From assembly GCF_019634815.1 (NCBI RefSeq), contig NZ_JAHCAP010000019.1, positions 1-64,000 on the forward strand: 64,000 bases of DNA. Reading direction: 5' to 3'. The position numbers and the translations under genes were made by a program. Position 1 is the first letter of the stretch. Each line of letters starts with the position of its first letter. The notes beneath the pieces were generated by a model, which saw nothing but the letters and a program-made list of their open reading frames with translations, had not been told where the DNA came from and searched no databases. Source of the stretch: Dokdonella sp. Its GTDB lineage: Bacteria; Pseudomonadota; Gammaproteobacteria; Xanthomonadales; Rhodanobacteraceae. Positions 45,124 to 54,558 of the stretch are shown piece after piece.

Positions 45124-45617
45124 TTGCTTCCCCTCGGATTCAGGTTGAGTGTTGGGGTCAACGCTGCCGGTGATGCGAGCTTTCAAATCCCCTTCCCCGG
45201 CGGGATGGACTTTGCGTGGCGGCTTGGCGGGTGTCGTGTCGGCTGGGTGTCGAAGTCCCGCAGGATCACGCCCCAAGCGATGCGTGATCGATGTGCAAAC
45301 GATGCCGGAGCGCTGAAAGCGACTTGCGGCGGCGACGGAGGGAGCCGCAGAGCGGATGCAGCGGCGATCCGGTGGGTGCGGCGCATGTCACGCAGCCGAG
45401 CGCATGACCTGTCGCGCCACCGCTCCTGCCGCAGCGAAGCAGGCTGGGCGCAAGGTTCGGGCCGCGCCCACCCGCCAGCAGGGCGGCGAATCAATCACTT
45501 GCGTGATCAGCTCGCGTGCAGCGTGTCCGCGCGCCGCGTTGACAGGATGCTCTTGTGGATTTTTCAGCTTCCTGCTGGTTGTGATCCAATCCACCCATCC
45601 GAAGCCGAGCAAACACG
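45124..45617. other. 494-nt divergent intergenic region
   Basis: Lies between the divergent Cys-rich secreted gene and the patatin gene and should carry both promoters. TTGACA at 45539-45544 is a perfect -35 box towards the patatin gene, but no good -10 follows at the right distance. No RNA gene, repeat or convincing ORF is seen. Confidence 0.5.
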
Positions 45618-47870
45618 ATGCGTCAATGGATGGTCTTGTCTGGCCTGATGGCCTGTCTCGCCCTCGCGCCAGCCCGGCCATCGGCGCAGCCCTTGGCCCA
45701 GCCGGCGGCGGCGAGCGCCTCGCGGCCACGTACCTGCCTGGTGCTGGGTGGTGGCGGCGCGCGCGGCGCGGCCCACGTCGGCGTGCTGCGCGTGCTCGAG
45801 CGCGAGCGCGTACCGATCGACTGCATCGTCGGCACCTCGATGGGCGCGATCGTCGGCGGCATGTACGCGGCCGGCTACAGCGCCAACCAGATTGAAACGA
45901 TCCTCGAGCACATCGACTGGGACGACGTGCTACGCGACCGCACGCCGCGGCAGGACCTGAGCGTGCGCAGCAAGCGTGACGATCTGCGCCGTCTGGGCGG
46001 AATCGAACTCGGCATCCATGCTGGCAAGATTGCGATACCTCAGGGGCTCATCCAGGGCCAGCGTCTTGAACTGCTGCTGCGTCGCCTGATGTTGCCGACC
46101 TGGCAGGCGCGCAATTTCGACCAGTTGTCGATCCCGTTTCGCGCGGTGGCCACCGACATCGTCAATGGCGAGAAAGTCGTGTTCGAACAGGGCGAGCTGG
46201 CAATTGCGATCCGCGCCAGCATGTCGGTGCCCGGCGCGTTCGCGCCCGCCCGCGTAGATGGCCGCCTGCTGGTCGATGGCGGCATTCTCGACAACGTGCC
46301 GATCGACGAGGCGCGCAAGCTGGGGGCGCAGCGCCTGATCGTATCCAAGGTCGGCACGCCATTGGCCACCGAGGAGCAGCTCAATTCACCGCTGGCCATC
46401 ACCCAGCAGGCGATGCGCGTGCTGATGAAACGGACGGTCGAGACCCAGCTCGCCGGCCTCGGCCCGGATGACTTGCTGATCTCGCCGGACCTGGGCGGGC
46501 TGGGTGCCGCTGATTTCAAGCGCACCGCCGAAGCCTCGGCCATCGGCTTCGCCGCCGCCGATGCGGTGGCGTCGCAACTGCGCCGCTACAGCGTCGATGC
46601 CGCCAGCTACGCCCGCTTCGTGCAGCACCATCATTTGCCGTCTGACGATGCGCCGCTGCTCGCCTTCATCGACGTGCTGGGCACGCAATCGCGCAGCGGC
46701 AGGGACCTCGAGCGCCAGCTCGACCGTCTCGGCGGCCAGCCCCTGGATCTGGCCGCACTCGAACACGAACTGGGCGAAGCCTACGGCGATGGCCGCTATC
46801 AGCGACTGCAATGGCATCTGCGCGAACGCGATGGGCAGACTGGCCTGGCGATCGAGCCGGAACCCAAACGCTGGGGTCCGGACTTCCTGCATGGCTCACT
46901 GCGGATTTCCAGCGATTTTTCCGGGGAGAGCGATTTCCAGCTTGGCGCCGAATACGTCAAAACCGGCCTTGGCAGCGAATCGGGCGAGGCGCGCGTGCAA
47001 CTTGGCCTGGGGCGCATCGACAGCCTGACAGGCCAGTTCCGTCAGACGTTCGGCGCGGGCGATGACCACGCCTGGGTGGCGCGGGCGGAATACCGCGCCT
47101 TCGACGTGCCCCTGCTCGCGCTCGACAATTCCAACCTCGCCCAGTTCCGCTACGACCAGTTGAGTGGCTCGATTGGCTGGCGCTTCGAGCCCGACAACCG
47201 CTGGCAGTTCTCGCTTGATGCCACGCGCCGGCGCGAACGCATCCGCCTGCTGGTGGGCGATCCCGCGGAATGGGGCGGTTCGCGCGCTGGCATGAGTGAT
47301 CTCACCCTCGGCGTGCGGTACGACACGCTCGACAGCTCGACCTTTCCGCACCAGGGTCAACGCTTCGACGCGAGCGTCCAGCGCTTCCTGCCGGCGCTGG
47401 GCGCCAAGATCGACGCCAACGTCGTTCGCCTTGGCTGGGATGGCGTGGTTTCGCGCGGCCGCAACAGCCTGCTCGCCGGGATATCGCTGTCATCGGCGTC
47501 CGACGGCGGCATGCAGGTACTGGCCGCACACGATTTCCTCGGCGGCCTCGGGCAGCTCTCGGGCTATCAGGAAGATGCCCTGTTCGCACCCCAGACCGCG
47601 CTGGCGCGCCTGGTCTATTACCGCAAGATCGGCGGCGACAGTGGCATGTTGAACTTGCCGATCTACGTGGGCGCCAGCCTCGAAGCGGGTGGCGGCTGGC
47701 TGCGCCGAAAGGACATCGGCCGTGACGACCTCATCGGCGCCGGCAGTGCCTTCATCGGCTTCGACACCGGCATGGGACCGATCCTGTTCGGCTACGGCCA
47801 CACCAACAATGGTCAAGGTTCGTTCTACCTGCTGTTTGACTCCCTGCTGCGCGAACGCCCGAACCGCTGA
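45618..47870 (+). CDS. PlpD-type patatin phospholipase autotransporter (type Vd secretion)
   Basis: 750 residues from ATG 45618. A signal peptide (MVLSGLMACLALAPARPSA) is followed by a patatin domain (~38-330) with oxyanion loop GGGGARG (44-50), nucleophile GTSMG (Ser74) and catalytic Asp220 in LVDGG. A POTRA-like stretch (~355-400, GQPLDLAALEHELGEAYGDG) leads to a 16-strand BamA-like barrel (~420-750), ending in alternating residues SFYLLFDSLLRERPNR. Pseudomonas PlpD has this architecture and releases a lipase A1. Here the lipase would be exported across or displayed on the outer membrane. Confidence 0.94.
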   Translation: MRQWMVLSGLMACLALAPARPSAQPLAQPAAASASRPRTCLVLGGGGARGAAHVGVLRVLERERVPIDCIVGTSMGAIVGGMYAAGYSANQIETILEHIDWDDVLRDRTPRQDLSVRSKRDDLRRLGGIELGIHAGKIAIPQGLIQGQRLELLLRRLMLPTWQARNFDQLSIPFRAVATDIVNGEKVVFEQGELAIAIRASMSVPGAFAPARVDGRLLVDGGILDNVPIDEARKLGAQRLIVSKVGTPLATEEQLNSPLAITQQAMRVLMKRTVETQLAGLGPDDLLISPDLGGLGAADFKRTAEASAIGFAAADAVASQLRRYSVDAASYARFVQHHHLPSDDAPLLAFIDVLGTQSRSGRDLERQLDRLGGQPLDLAALEHELGEAYGDGRYQRLQWHLRERDGQTGLAIEPEPKRWGPDFLHGSLRISSDFSGESDFQLGAEYVKTGLGSESGEARVQLGLGRIDSLTGQFRQTFGAGDDHAWVARAEYRAFDVPLLALDNSNLAQFRYDQLSGSIGWRFEPDNRWQFSLDATRRRERIRLLVGDPAEWGGSRAGMSDLTLGVRYDTLDSSTFPHQGQRFDASVQRFLPALGAKIDANVVRLGWDGVVSRGRNSLLAGISLSSASDGGMQVLAAHDFLGGLGQLSGYQEDALFAPQTALARLVYYRKIGGDSGMLNLPIYVGASLEAGGGWLRRKDIGRDDLIGAGSAFIGFDTGMGPILFGYGHTNNGQGSFYLLFDSLLRERPNR

Positions 47871-47962
47871 GAGCGATCCAGGCCGTGCGCACGGCTTCGC
47901 CCCGATTGCAGTGCCCACGGCCTCGCCGATAATGCGTGCGTTGTCGACCTTGGAGCGTTGGG

Positions 47963-48499
47963 ATGCTCGAATGGGGATTGGGCGCGCTCGCGCTCGCGCT
48001 GGCTGCAGCTCTGGTGGTGCTGTTCAACCAGTTGATTGCGGCGCGCAATCAGGTGCGCGCCGCATGGAGCGACATCGACGTGCAGCTCACGCGCAGGCAC
48101 GACCTCGTGCCGCAGCTGGTGGCCGCGGTGCAGGGCTACGCCAGCCACGAACGCGCGACGCTGGAGGCGGTGACTGCGCTGCGGCAACAGGCGCTGCAGG
48201 CGGTTGCACTTGACGACAAGGCACGCATCGAGGCTGCGCTTGCGCAGCAGGTCAATCGTCTGCTCGCTCTGCAGGAGAACTACCCCGAGCTCAAGGCCAG
48301 CGCCAACTTCCTCCAGCTGCAACGCGAGCTGGTCGAGGTCGAGGATCACCTGCAATACGCACGGCGCTTCTACAACGGCGCGGTGCGCGAGCTCAACAAC
48401 CACATCGAGACCTTTCCCTCGATGATCGTGGCCCGGCTCGCGCGCTTCACGCCTGCCGAGTTCTACCGCCATGGCGAGGAACAGGATGCGCCCGCCTGA
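47963..48499 (+). CDS. lemA: LemA-family protein
   Basis: 178 residues. One N-terminal membrane span (GLGALALALAAALVVLFNQL) is followed by the LemA helical bundle: NQVRAAWSDIDVQLTRRHDLVPQLVAAVQGYA, LQENYPELKASANFLQLQRELVEVEDHLQYARRFYN, and FPSMIVARLARFTPAEFY (quoted in pieces). LemA proteins are anchored with a short outside N-terminus and a cytoplasmic bundle; molecular role unknown. ATG 47963 is preceded by GGAGCGTTGGG. The usual neighbours (TPM domain, HtpX) are missing here. Confidence 0.93.
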   Translation: MLEWGLGALALALAAALVVLFNQLIAARNQVRAAWSDIDVQLTRRHDLVPQLVAAVQGYASHERATLEAVTALRQQALQAVALDDKARIEAALAQQVNRLLALQENYPELKASANFLQLQRELVEVEDHLQYARRFYNGAVRELNNHIETFPSMIVARLARFTPAEFYRHGEEQDAPA

Positions 48500-48526
48500 G
48501 CCACGCGCGTCACGCGCGTCACGGCC

Positions 48527-48910
48527 TCACGCCTGCGGCTTGCGCTTGCCACCCGGTTCGCGCGAGAGGCCGGCTTTTTCCATCGCCGCGAGATAGGACT
48601 GCCAGTTGGCATCCTGGTTGCGGCCCAGCTCGTGCAGCACCTGCCAGGAAAAGATGCCGCTGGCATGGCCGTCGTCGAAGCGCAGCAGCACCGCGTAGTT
48701 GCCGACTGGCTCGACTGCGAGAATCTTGATGTATCTGCGCCCCCACACCAGCGTGCGCTGGCCTGGTCCATGACCCTGCACTTCGGCGCTCGGCGAATGC
48801 GTGCGCAGGTATTCAGCCGGCAAGTGGAAACGCTCGCCGCCGTCGAAGGCGACTTCGAGTATTCGTGATGCGCGGTGCAGGATGATCTCGGTGACGACCG
48901 GGCTGCTCAT
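48527..48910 (-). CDS. DUF971 protein
   Basis: 127 residues from ATG 48910 (MSSPVVTEIILHRASRILEV); ATG 48925 is an alternative. The fold is that of DUF971, the N-terminal domain of gamma-butyrobetaine hydroxylase-like proteins: LEVAFDGGERFHLPAEYLR, then RYIKILAVEPVGNYAVLLRFDDGHASGIFSWQVL. Stand-alone DUF971 genes often sit near hslU in proteobacteria and have been proposed to act in iron-sulfur cluster or metabolic roles; function is not established. Convergent with lemA. Confidence 0.88.
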   Translation of the reverse strand: MSSPVVTEIILHRASRILEVAFDGGERFHLPAEYLRTHSPSAEVQGHGPGQRTLVWGRRYIKILAVEPVGNYAVLLRFDDGHASGIFSWQVLHELGRNQDANWQSYLAAMEKAGLSREPGGKRKPQA

Positions 48911-48990
48911 GACGGGTGGGTCCATCGCAAGACTGCGCGAATCGGCGTACCGAAGCTCGCGCTCGGGCCGCGCGCCCGCGGCCGGCTCAC

Positions 48991-49605
48991 TCAGTGCAGG
49001 CGCTCGCTGGCCGGCGCCCGCGGGGCTTGCGGACCGACCGGCGCACCAGCAACTTGCCACAGTGCGTCGAGATAGCCGTTGCCGAAACCGATCGAGCCGA
49101 GCGCTTCGTATTCGTAGGCACCGGTGTCGGGGTACCACTGTGCGTTCGGATCGAGTTCGCGCAGGACCAGCGCCTCGGCCTCGACTGCGCTGAGCTGGCC
49201 GACATAGCTGATCTCGCCCTCGTCGTCTTCGACCATGTTGACGGCGATCAGCGGCGCACAGGTCATCGCCGAACGCGCAATCGACGCCCAGTCATCGAGC
49301 CGGAAATCGGCGGGCACGGTGAGCTTCTCGCCACGCAGGGCCAGCGCCTTTTCGACGAACTCGCGCGAGGGATCGACTTCGAGCGTGCTGATGTCGGCAA
49401 TCGCGATGGCGACATAGCCATCGAAACGCAGCATGTCGCCGATCTCCGCGATCAGGCAGAAATCGCGCGACAAGGCCACCACGTAACCGTGGATCGCGCC
49501 TGGATGCAGACGTTCACGCCGGATGCGAAGCACGATGCGCTGCTCGAAGGCCTCGCGCAGCTCGGCGCGCACGCCGCGCGCCTTGAAGGGAACAACCTTG
49601 CTCAT
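48991..49605 (-). CDS. Conserved hypothetical cytoplasmic protein
   Basis: 204 residues from ATG 49605, no signal peptide or membrane span. The N-terminal part (FEQRIVLRIRRERLHPGAIHGYVVALSRDFCLIAEIGDMLRFDGYVAIAIADIS, read in pieces) looks like a small beta barrel of Sm/SH3 type; the C-terminal part is acidic (NMVEDDEGEISYVGQLSAVE). It has clear coding character (no frame breaks, codon bias as neighbours) but no family I can name. 80 nt upstream of the DUF971 gene on the same strand. Confidence 0.75.
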   Translation of the reverse strand: MSKVVPFKARGVRAELREAFEQRIVLRIRRERLHPGAIHGYVVALSRDFCLIAEIGDMLRFDGYVAIAIADISTLEVDPSREFVEKALALRGEKLTVPADFRLDDWASIARSAMTCAPLIAVNMVEDDEGEISYVGQLSAVEAEALVLRELDPNAQWYPDTGAYEYEALGSIGFGNGYLDALWQVAGAPVGPQAPRAPASERLH

Positions 49606-49676
49606 GTGTGTATGGTCGGCCAGTCAGGCCCAAGGTGCAAGCTTGCGAGCGCCGTGCCTGCGTGCCGAGCCCACGC

Positions 49677-50735
49677 TTACGCCGGCCTGCAACCGGGAAC
49701 CAGCGGCAGGGACAGCCGACGCCGCGGGGCAGAAATGTCTTCGACCAAGGCCGCAAGCGAGGCGTTGATCGCGCCGAACAGGCGCTCGACCGTGTGCGCA
49801 TCGTCGGCCTGCGCGCTGTACCAGTTGAGCATGAATGCAAACGTGATCCAGGTTCCGGTCACATTCAATCCGCCGGCAATCGTGCGCACATGAAATCCTT
49901 CGGTGTCGGCATTGCCGCTCTTGGCATGGGCGCCCACGCCCTCGGGCAGCGGGACGAGGTGGATGTAATCACACAGGGACAGGATGCGGCGGAACTCATC
50001 CAGCGTCTGCGCGTGCGCGAAGAAGTCGCCCTGCAGTGCGCGCGAATAATACGAGACCAGATCGTCGGCCGAAGAGGCCAAGGTCTGCACCTCGTTGAAG
50101 AAGGGATGCAGCATCGGCCCCTGGATCAAGTCCAGCAATTCGTCCCAGGTGATCGAATCGGGATCGGGCGCGCCCCACAGATACGCCGTGAACGCGCGCG
50201 TACTGTCCGGCACGAGCGTCTCGGTCAGACCCGCATCGGCGATGAAGCGGCGGACATTGGCGGCACCGGCAAGCTTGAAAGCCATGTCGGTCGCGGTGTT
50301 GTCGCTGCGCGTGATCATCGCCTCGAGCACGGTGCGGACCGAAACGGTGCCGCTCAGGTCCGGGGGATTGAAGATCGGGCTGCCGAGTGACCAGATCGAG
50401 GAATCCAGCAGCAGTTCTTGCTGTTCAAGTCGATGCTTGATGTCATCCGAATCGAATTGCCGCAAGGCTTCGGCCAGCACGAAGGTCTTGATCGCGCTGG
50501 CTGCGAACAAGCGTCGCCCCGCGTCCTGCCCGGCAACGAACGCGGTGCTGCGGTCAGGCCGCGTGACCCGGATCTTCCAGCCAAGATCGCCGGGCAGCCC
50601 TTGAAAGCGCGCTGCGATCGATGCGGGGCTGACGGAAATCTGCCTGTGCGCATCGACGCCGTCGCTTGCCGGCAGCGCCATCACGGCAGCGGCGCGCGCT
50701 GTCGATTTCAGGAAATCCCGCCGTGAATTGTCCAT
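49677..50735 (-). CDS. Tat-exported class A beta-lactamase-like serine hydrolase
   Basis: 352 residues from ATG 50735 (GGAGG 4-5 nt upstream). A twin-arginine signal, SRRDFLKSTARAAAVMALPA, exports a penicillin-recognising fold. Motifs: SxxK as Ser80-Ala-Ile-Lys83, Ser144-Asp145-Asn146 and Lys272-Ser273-Gly274. The omega-loop ExxLN of true class A enzymes is not seen (WDELLDLIQG instead), so deacylation of beta-lactams may be weak. It could be a resistance enzyme, a DD-peptidase or another serine hydrolase of the beta-lactamase-2 group. No regulator of the ampR type is adjacent. Confidence 0.85.
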   Translation of the reverse strand: MDNSRRDFLKSTARAAAVMALPASDGVDAHRQISVSPASIAARFQGLPGDLGWKIRVTRPDRSTAFVAGQDAGRRLFAASAIKTFVLAEALRQFDSDDIKHRLEQQELLLDSSIWSLGSPIFNPPDLSGTVSVRTVLEAMITRSDNTATDMAFKLAGAANVRRFIADAGLTETLVPDSTRAFTAYLWGAPDPDSITWDELLDLIQGPMLHPFFNEVQTLASSADDLVSYYSRALQGDFFAHAQTLDEFRRILSLCDYIHLVPLPEGVGAHAKSGNADTEGFHVRTIAGGLNVTGTWITFAFMLNWYSAQADDAHTVERLFGAINASLAALVEDISAPRRRLSLPLVPGCRPA

Positions 50736-50819
50736 CCATCCTCCGCCTGGATCGATGTCACACGGTGCCAGCACGCGCGCGCGCCTGCAAGGACCTCGCA
50801 GTGGCGGATGCGGCCTGCG

Positions 50820-52157
50820 CTACAGGATATAGCGCGACAAATCCTCGTTCCTGGCCAAGGCGCCCAGATGCGCATCGACGTAAGCGGCATCGATGCGGCA
50901 ATGCTGGCCGCTGCGATCGGAAGCCTCGTAGGAAATCTCGTCGAGCAGGCGTTCGAGCACGGTATGCAGCCGACGCGCGCCGATGTTCTCGGTGGTTTCG
51001 TTGACCTCGAAGGCGATCTGCGCAAGTCGCGCGATGCCGTCATCGGTGAACTCCACGGTCACGCTTTCAGTGGCCAGCAGCGCAGCGTATTGCTTGGTCA
51101 GGGCGTGCTGGGGCTCGCTGAGAATGCGGCGGAAATCCTCGGCGGTGAGCGCAGCCAGCTCGACCCGGATCGGGAAGCGTCCCTGCAGCTCGGGCACGAG
51201 GTCCGAGGGTTTGGCCAGTGAGAACGCACCCGAGGCAATGAACAGGATGTGGTCGGTCTTGACGATGCCGTACTTGGTCGACACCGACGAGCCTTCAACC
51301 AGCGGCAGCAAATCGCGCTGCACGCCTTCGCGGCTCACACCCGCACCGCTCCATTCGCCACGTTGGGCAACCTTGTCGATCTCGTCGATGAAGACGATGC
51401 CATTCTGTTCGGCGTTCTCGATCGCGCCGGCCTTGATCTCCTCGTCGTTGACGAGCTTGCCGGCTTCTTCTTCGATCAACAGGGGTCGCGCCTGCGCGAT
51501 GCTCAGCTTGCGCGACTGCGTCTTGCCGCCCTGCAGCGACTGGAACATGCCGCGCAACTGGCTGGTCATTTCCTCCATGCCCGGCGGCGCCATGATCTCG
51601 ACACCGACATTGAGCGCAACTTCAAGTTCGATCTCGCGCTCATCGAGCGTGCCTTCGCGCAACTGCTTGCGCAGCTTTTGCCGCGTATCGGCTTCGCGCG
51701 CATCGGGTTGGACCGGCTCGTTGGCAAAACCCACACCTTGGCGGCGCGGCAGCAGCGCATCGAGGATGCGCTCCTCGGCACGATCCTCGGCCTGACTGCG
51801 CACGCGTGCCTTGGCCCGCTCGCGCGCCATCTTCACCGCGGCGTCGGCGAGATCGCGAATGATCTGCTCGACATCCTTGCCGACATAGCCGACCTCGGTG
51901 AACTTGGTCGCCTCGACCTTGATGAACGGTGCGTTGGCAAGCGCGGCAAGGCGCCGCGCGATCTCGGTCTTGCCCACGCCCGTCGGCCCGATCATGAGGA
52001 TGTTCTTGGGCGTGACTTCCTCGCGCAACGCAGGATCCAGTTGCATGCGTCGCCAGCGGTTGCGCAGCGCGATCGCCACCGCGCGCTTGGCCGCCTTCTG
52101 GCCGATGATGAAACGGTCGAGTTCGTTGACGATTTCGCGCGGAGTGAGTTCGGACAT
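50820..52157 (-). CDS. hslU: ATP-dependent protease ATPase subunit HslU
   Basis: 445-residue AAA+ unfoldase that feeds substrates to HslV. N-terminus [17 protein letters not shown], Walker [10 protein letters not shown], the pore motif after [14 protein letters not shown], the intermediate I-domain (~115-240), Walker [11 protein letters not shown], sensor GRFPIRVEL, and the C-terminal LSRYIL that docks into HslV. Its start is 221 nt from the hslV stop, far more than the usual few bases. Confidence 0.97.
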   Translation of the reverse strand: MSELTPREIVNELDRFIIGQKAAKRAVAIALRNRWRRMQLDPALREEVTPKNILMIGPTGVGKTEIARRLAALANAPFIKVEATKFTEVGYVGKDVEQIIRDLADAAVKMARERAKARVRSQAEDRAEERILDALLPRRQGVGFANEPVQPDAREADTRQKLRKQLREGTLDEREIELEVALNVGVEIMAPPGMEEMTSQLRGMFQSLQGGKTQSRKLSIAQARPLLIEEEAGKLVNDEEIKAGAIENAEQNGIVFIDEIDKVAQRGEWSGAGVSREGVQRDLLPLVEGSSVSTKYGIVKTDHILFIASGAFSLAKPSDLVPELQGRFPIRVELAALTAEDFRRILSEPQHALTKQYAALLATESVTVEFTDDGIARLAQIAFEVNETTENIGARRLHTVLERLLDEISYEASDRSGQHCRIDAAYVDAHLGALARNEDLSRYIL

Positions 52158-52378
52158 GGCGATTCTTTCAATGGTGTCGAGAAGGCAGGAAAACCGTCGC
52201 GGGCGAGGACAGAGTGCGTGTCGCCGGAGCGCGCGAACCGGAGTTTAGGTGCGTGCGGATGGGGCGTACGCGCTGCTTCCGCAACTCGCCCCACGGACCG
52301 GCTGCGCCGTTCGCTTCGGCATCCCGCCCTCGCAGTTCGGGCACCGTCGGCGCGCACTCCGTCGAGCGCAGCAGGTTT
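52158..52378 (-). other. 221-nt spacer between hslV and hslU
   Basis: Normally hslV and hslU are nearly contiguous. This spacer has no credible ORF. It contains a 7-bp stem TGGGGCG/CGCCCCA (about 52259-52292) with a long loop. It may hold a separate hslU promoter or attenuation signal. Confidence 0.4.
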
Positions 52379-52912
52379 TCACAGCGCTTCGATCGTGATG
52401 TTGTGGTTGGTGTAGATGCAGATGTCACCGGCGATCCCGAGCGCCTTCTCGACGATCGCACGCGGTGCCAGTTCGGTGTTTTCCAGCAGCGCCTTGGCTG
52501 CGGCCTGTGCGAACGGTCCGCCCGAGCCGATGGCGAGGATGCCCTGCTCGGGCTCGAGCACGTCGCCATTGCCGGATATCAGCAGGGAGGTGTTCTTGTC
52601 GGCCACCGCCAGCATTGCCTCCAGCCGCCCGAGACGGCGGTCGGTACGCCATTCCTTGGCCAATTCGACCGCGGCGCGGGTGAGGTTGCCGCCGTGCCTC
52701 TCGAGCTTGGCCTCGAACAATTCGAACAGGGTGAACGCATCGGCGGTGGCGCCGGCGAAACCGGCCAACACATCCCCCTTGCCCAGCCGCCGGATCTTGC
52801 GCGCATTGGCCTTGACCACGGTATTGCCGAGCGTGACCTGGCCATCACCGCCGATCACGACCTCCACGCCGCGGCGCACGGAAACGATGGTGGTGGCGTG
52901 AAAGGATTCCAT
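52379..52912 (-). CDS. hslV: ATP-dependent protease peptidase subunit HslV
   Basis: 177-residue proteasome-like threonine protease. The N-terminus [15 protein letters not shown] matches HslV, in which the propeptide is removed to expose a catalytic Thr (first Thr of TTIVSVRR). Further signatures: [55 protein letters not shown] and [11 protein letters not shown]. In related genomes xerC precedes it on the same strand; here a surface-protein gene in the opposite direction lies between them. Confidence 0.97.
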   Translation of the reverse strand: MESFHATTIVSVRRGVEVVIGGDGQVTLGNTVVKANARKIRRLGKGDVLAGFAGATADAFTLFELFEAKLERHGGNLTRAAVELAKEWRTDRRLGRLEAMLAVADKNTSLLISGNGDVLEPEQGILAIGSGGPFAQAAAKALLENTELAPRAIVEKALGIAGDICIYTNHNITIEAL

Positions 52913-53235
52913 GGCTTGCCTTGGCGTGCGCTGCGGGAAAGTGTCGAGATGGGGTCACGCCCGGTCTTTGCAAGCGACTCTGGCTGGCGATGGACTGCGC
53001 GCCCCGGCTTGGTCGGAACGCGGATTTCCGGCGATTCCCGCGGTCATCGGCAGCGCAGTCCGCGGGGTTCGCACCCTGCTTGCCCCATCCCCTTTCGCCA
53101 TCCGGCCGAAATGAGATTACGATGCGATCCGCCACCCAACCCGCGAATCCGTCGGCCGCTTGTTCCGACTTGAAGCACGCGCCGATTGAAACTTGTTGAT
53201 TTTCAGACCGTCTCGACCCAGGGGAGATATTGCCA
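52913..53235. other. 323-nt divergent intergenic region
   Basis: Between the divergent hslV and the glycine-rich surface gene. It should contain both promoters, but I see no convincing -35/-10 pair, palindrome or RNA gene. The only clear signal is AGGGGAG at 53219-53225, the ribosome site of the surface gene. Confidence 0.45.
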
Positions 53236-54558
53236 GTGAACAAGATCAAGGCACCCATGTTTGCAGCCATCAGCCTGGCGCTGGCCAGCTTCGGATCACA
53301 CGCGGCGGTCCTGACCGTCAACAGCACGGCGGACGACACCATCGTCGGCGACGGCCTCGTCACTCTGCGCGAAGCCATCATCGCCGCCGAAGCCGACAGC
53401 AGCACCGATCTGGGTCAAACCGGCAGCGGCGCGGACACGCTCGACCTGTCGGGGATTGCAGGGGCGATCACCCTTGGCTCCAGCCTGCCGACGATCAGCA
53501 CGCCCATCAGCCTGATCGGGGACGCGAGTACGCGGGTGAGCATCGATGGCAACGACGGCAGCACGCGGCACCGACTGTTCGTGGTCGACGGGGGCGCGCT
53601 CGAATTGCTCTCGATCGATCTCGTCAATGGCCAGGCCGTCGGCGGCGCAGGCGCCAGCCGTCAGCAGCGCAGCGGCGCCGGCGGCGGTGGCGCTGGCCTC
53701 GGCGGCAGTGTTTTTCTCAATGCCGGCAGCCTGCGCATGACCGATGTCAGCGTGAGCACAAGCCAGGCAATAGGCGGAGCGGGTGGCGTCCGCGAATTGC
53801 CTGCCGGCGGAGCCGGCGGCGCAGGCGGCGGCGGAATGATGCTCTCGGCTGTCAATCCCGTCGATCCGCACGGCAGCGCAGGCGCTGATGGCCTGCCCCT
53901 CGGCGGGCTGGGCGGCGCTGCCGCAACGACCTCGAGTCCGGCCGGCGCCGGTGGCGATGGCGCCGGTGGCGGCGGTGGCGGCAATGGTTACATCGGTGAG
54001 CCGATGCCTGGCGGAGCCGGCGGCTTCGGTGGTGGCGGCGGCGGCGGCGGCTACGGCCAACTCGATGGATTCAGCCCACCCGGCGGCGTCGGTGGTTTTG
54101 GCGGCGGTGGCGGCGGGCGTGGCGCCAGTGGCAACGTGACGGATGGCCCCGGCGCCGCCGGCGGCATGTTCGGCGGTGCCGGCTCTGCCAGCACCGGAGA
54201 CGGCAATGTCGGTGGCAACGGCGGCGGTGGCGGCGGCCTCGGCGGTGCAATTTTCGCGCGCGCCGGCACCGTGATCCTCGACAGCGTCCAGTTTGACAAT
54301 TGCGTGGCAACGGGGGGTGCTGGCGGTGTCTACCCATCGACGCCTTCGGGCGATCGCGGACTCGGCAAGGGGGGCGCCTTGTTCCTTGCCGACGGCGTGA
54401 CCGCATTGGCAAATGCGGTTTCGTTCAACGAAAACAGTGCGCAGGACGGCGCGGGATTTGGCTATGTCGAAGGCAGCCCCGCCGACACCATGGACGTTTA
54501 CGGCACGATCAATCTGCTCGATACCATTTTCGTTGACGGCTTTGATGGACCGCAGTGA
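53236..54558 (+). CDS. Secreted glycine-rich beta-helix surface protein
   Basis: 440 residues from GTG 53236 (GGGGAG 9 nt upstream; TTG 53230 is too close). Signal peptide APMFAAISLALASFGSHAA, then a start typical of secreted proteins with choice-of-anchor or POMP regions (VLTVNSTADDTIVGDGLVTLREAI). Residues ~135-350 are extremely Gly-rich with repeats such as [14 protein letters not shown] and GGVGGFGGGGGGRG, giving low complexity. The C-terminus is LLDTIFVDGFDGPQ, the shared tail motif. Probably a surface or matrix protein. It lies opposite to the hslV-xerC operon direction and looks like an insertion. Confidence 0.82.
   Translation: MNKIKAPMFAAISLALASFGSHAAVLTVNSTADDTIVGDGLVTLREAIIAAEADSSTDLGQTGSGADTLDLSGIAGAITLGSSLPTISTPISLIGDASTRVSIDGNDGSTRHRLFVVDGGALELLSIDLVNGQAVGGAGASRQQRSGAGGGGAGLGGSVFLNAGSLRMTDVSVSTSQAIGGAGGVRELPAGGAGGAGGGGMMLSAVNPVDPHGSAGADGLPLGGLGGAAATTSSPAGAGGDGAGGGGGGNGYIGEPMPGGAGGFGGGGGGGGYGQLDGFSPPGGVGGFGGGGGGRGASGNVTDGPGAAGGMFGGAGSASTGDGNVGGNGGGGGGLGGAIFARAGTVILDSVQFDNCVATGGAGGVYPSTPSGDRGLGKGGALFLADGVTALANAVSFNENSAQDGAGFGYVEGSPADTMDVYGTINLLDTIFVDGFDGPQ

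Noticed and set aside
45539-45570. Strong promoter for the patatin gene from the TTGACA box
   Set aside because: No acceptable -10 box lies 16-18 nt downstream, so I did not call it a promoter.
52214-53173. Plus-strand frame covering hslV
   Set aside because: Antisense to the conserved hslV gene; no start signal and no domain.
53650-54260. Tandem repeat or satellite DNA
   Set aside because: The repetition follows codon phase and reflects a Gly-rich protein segment.
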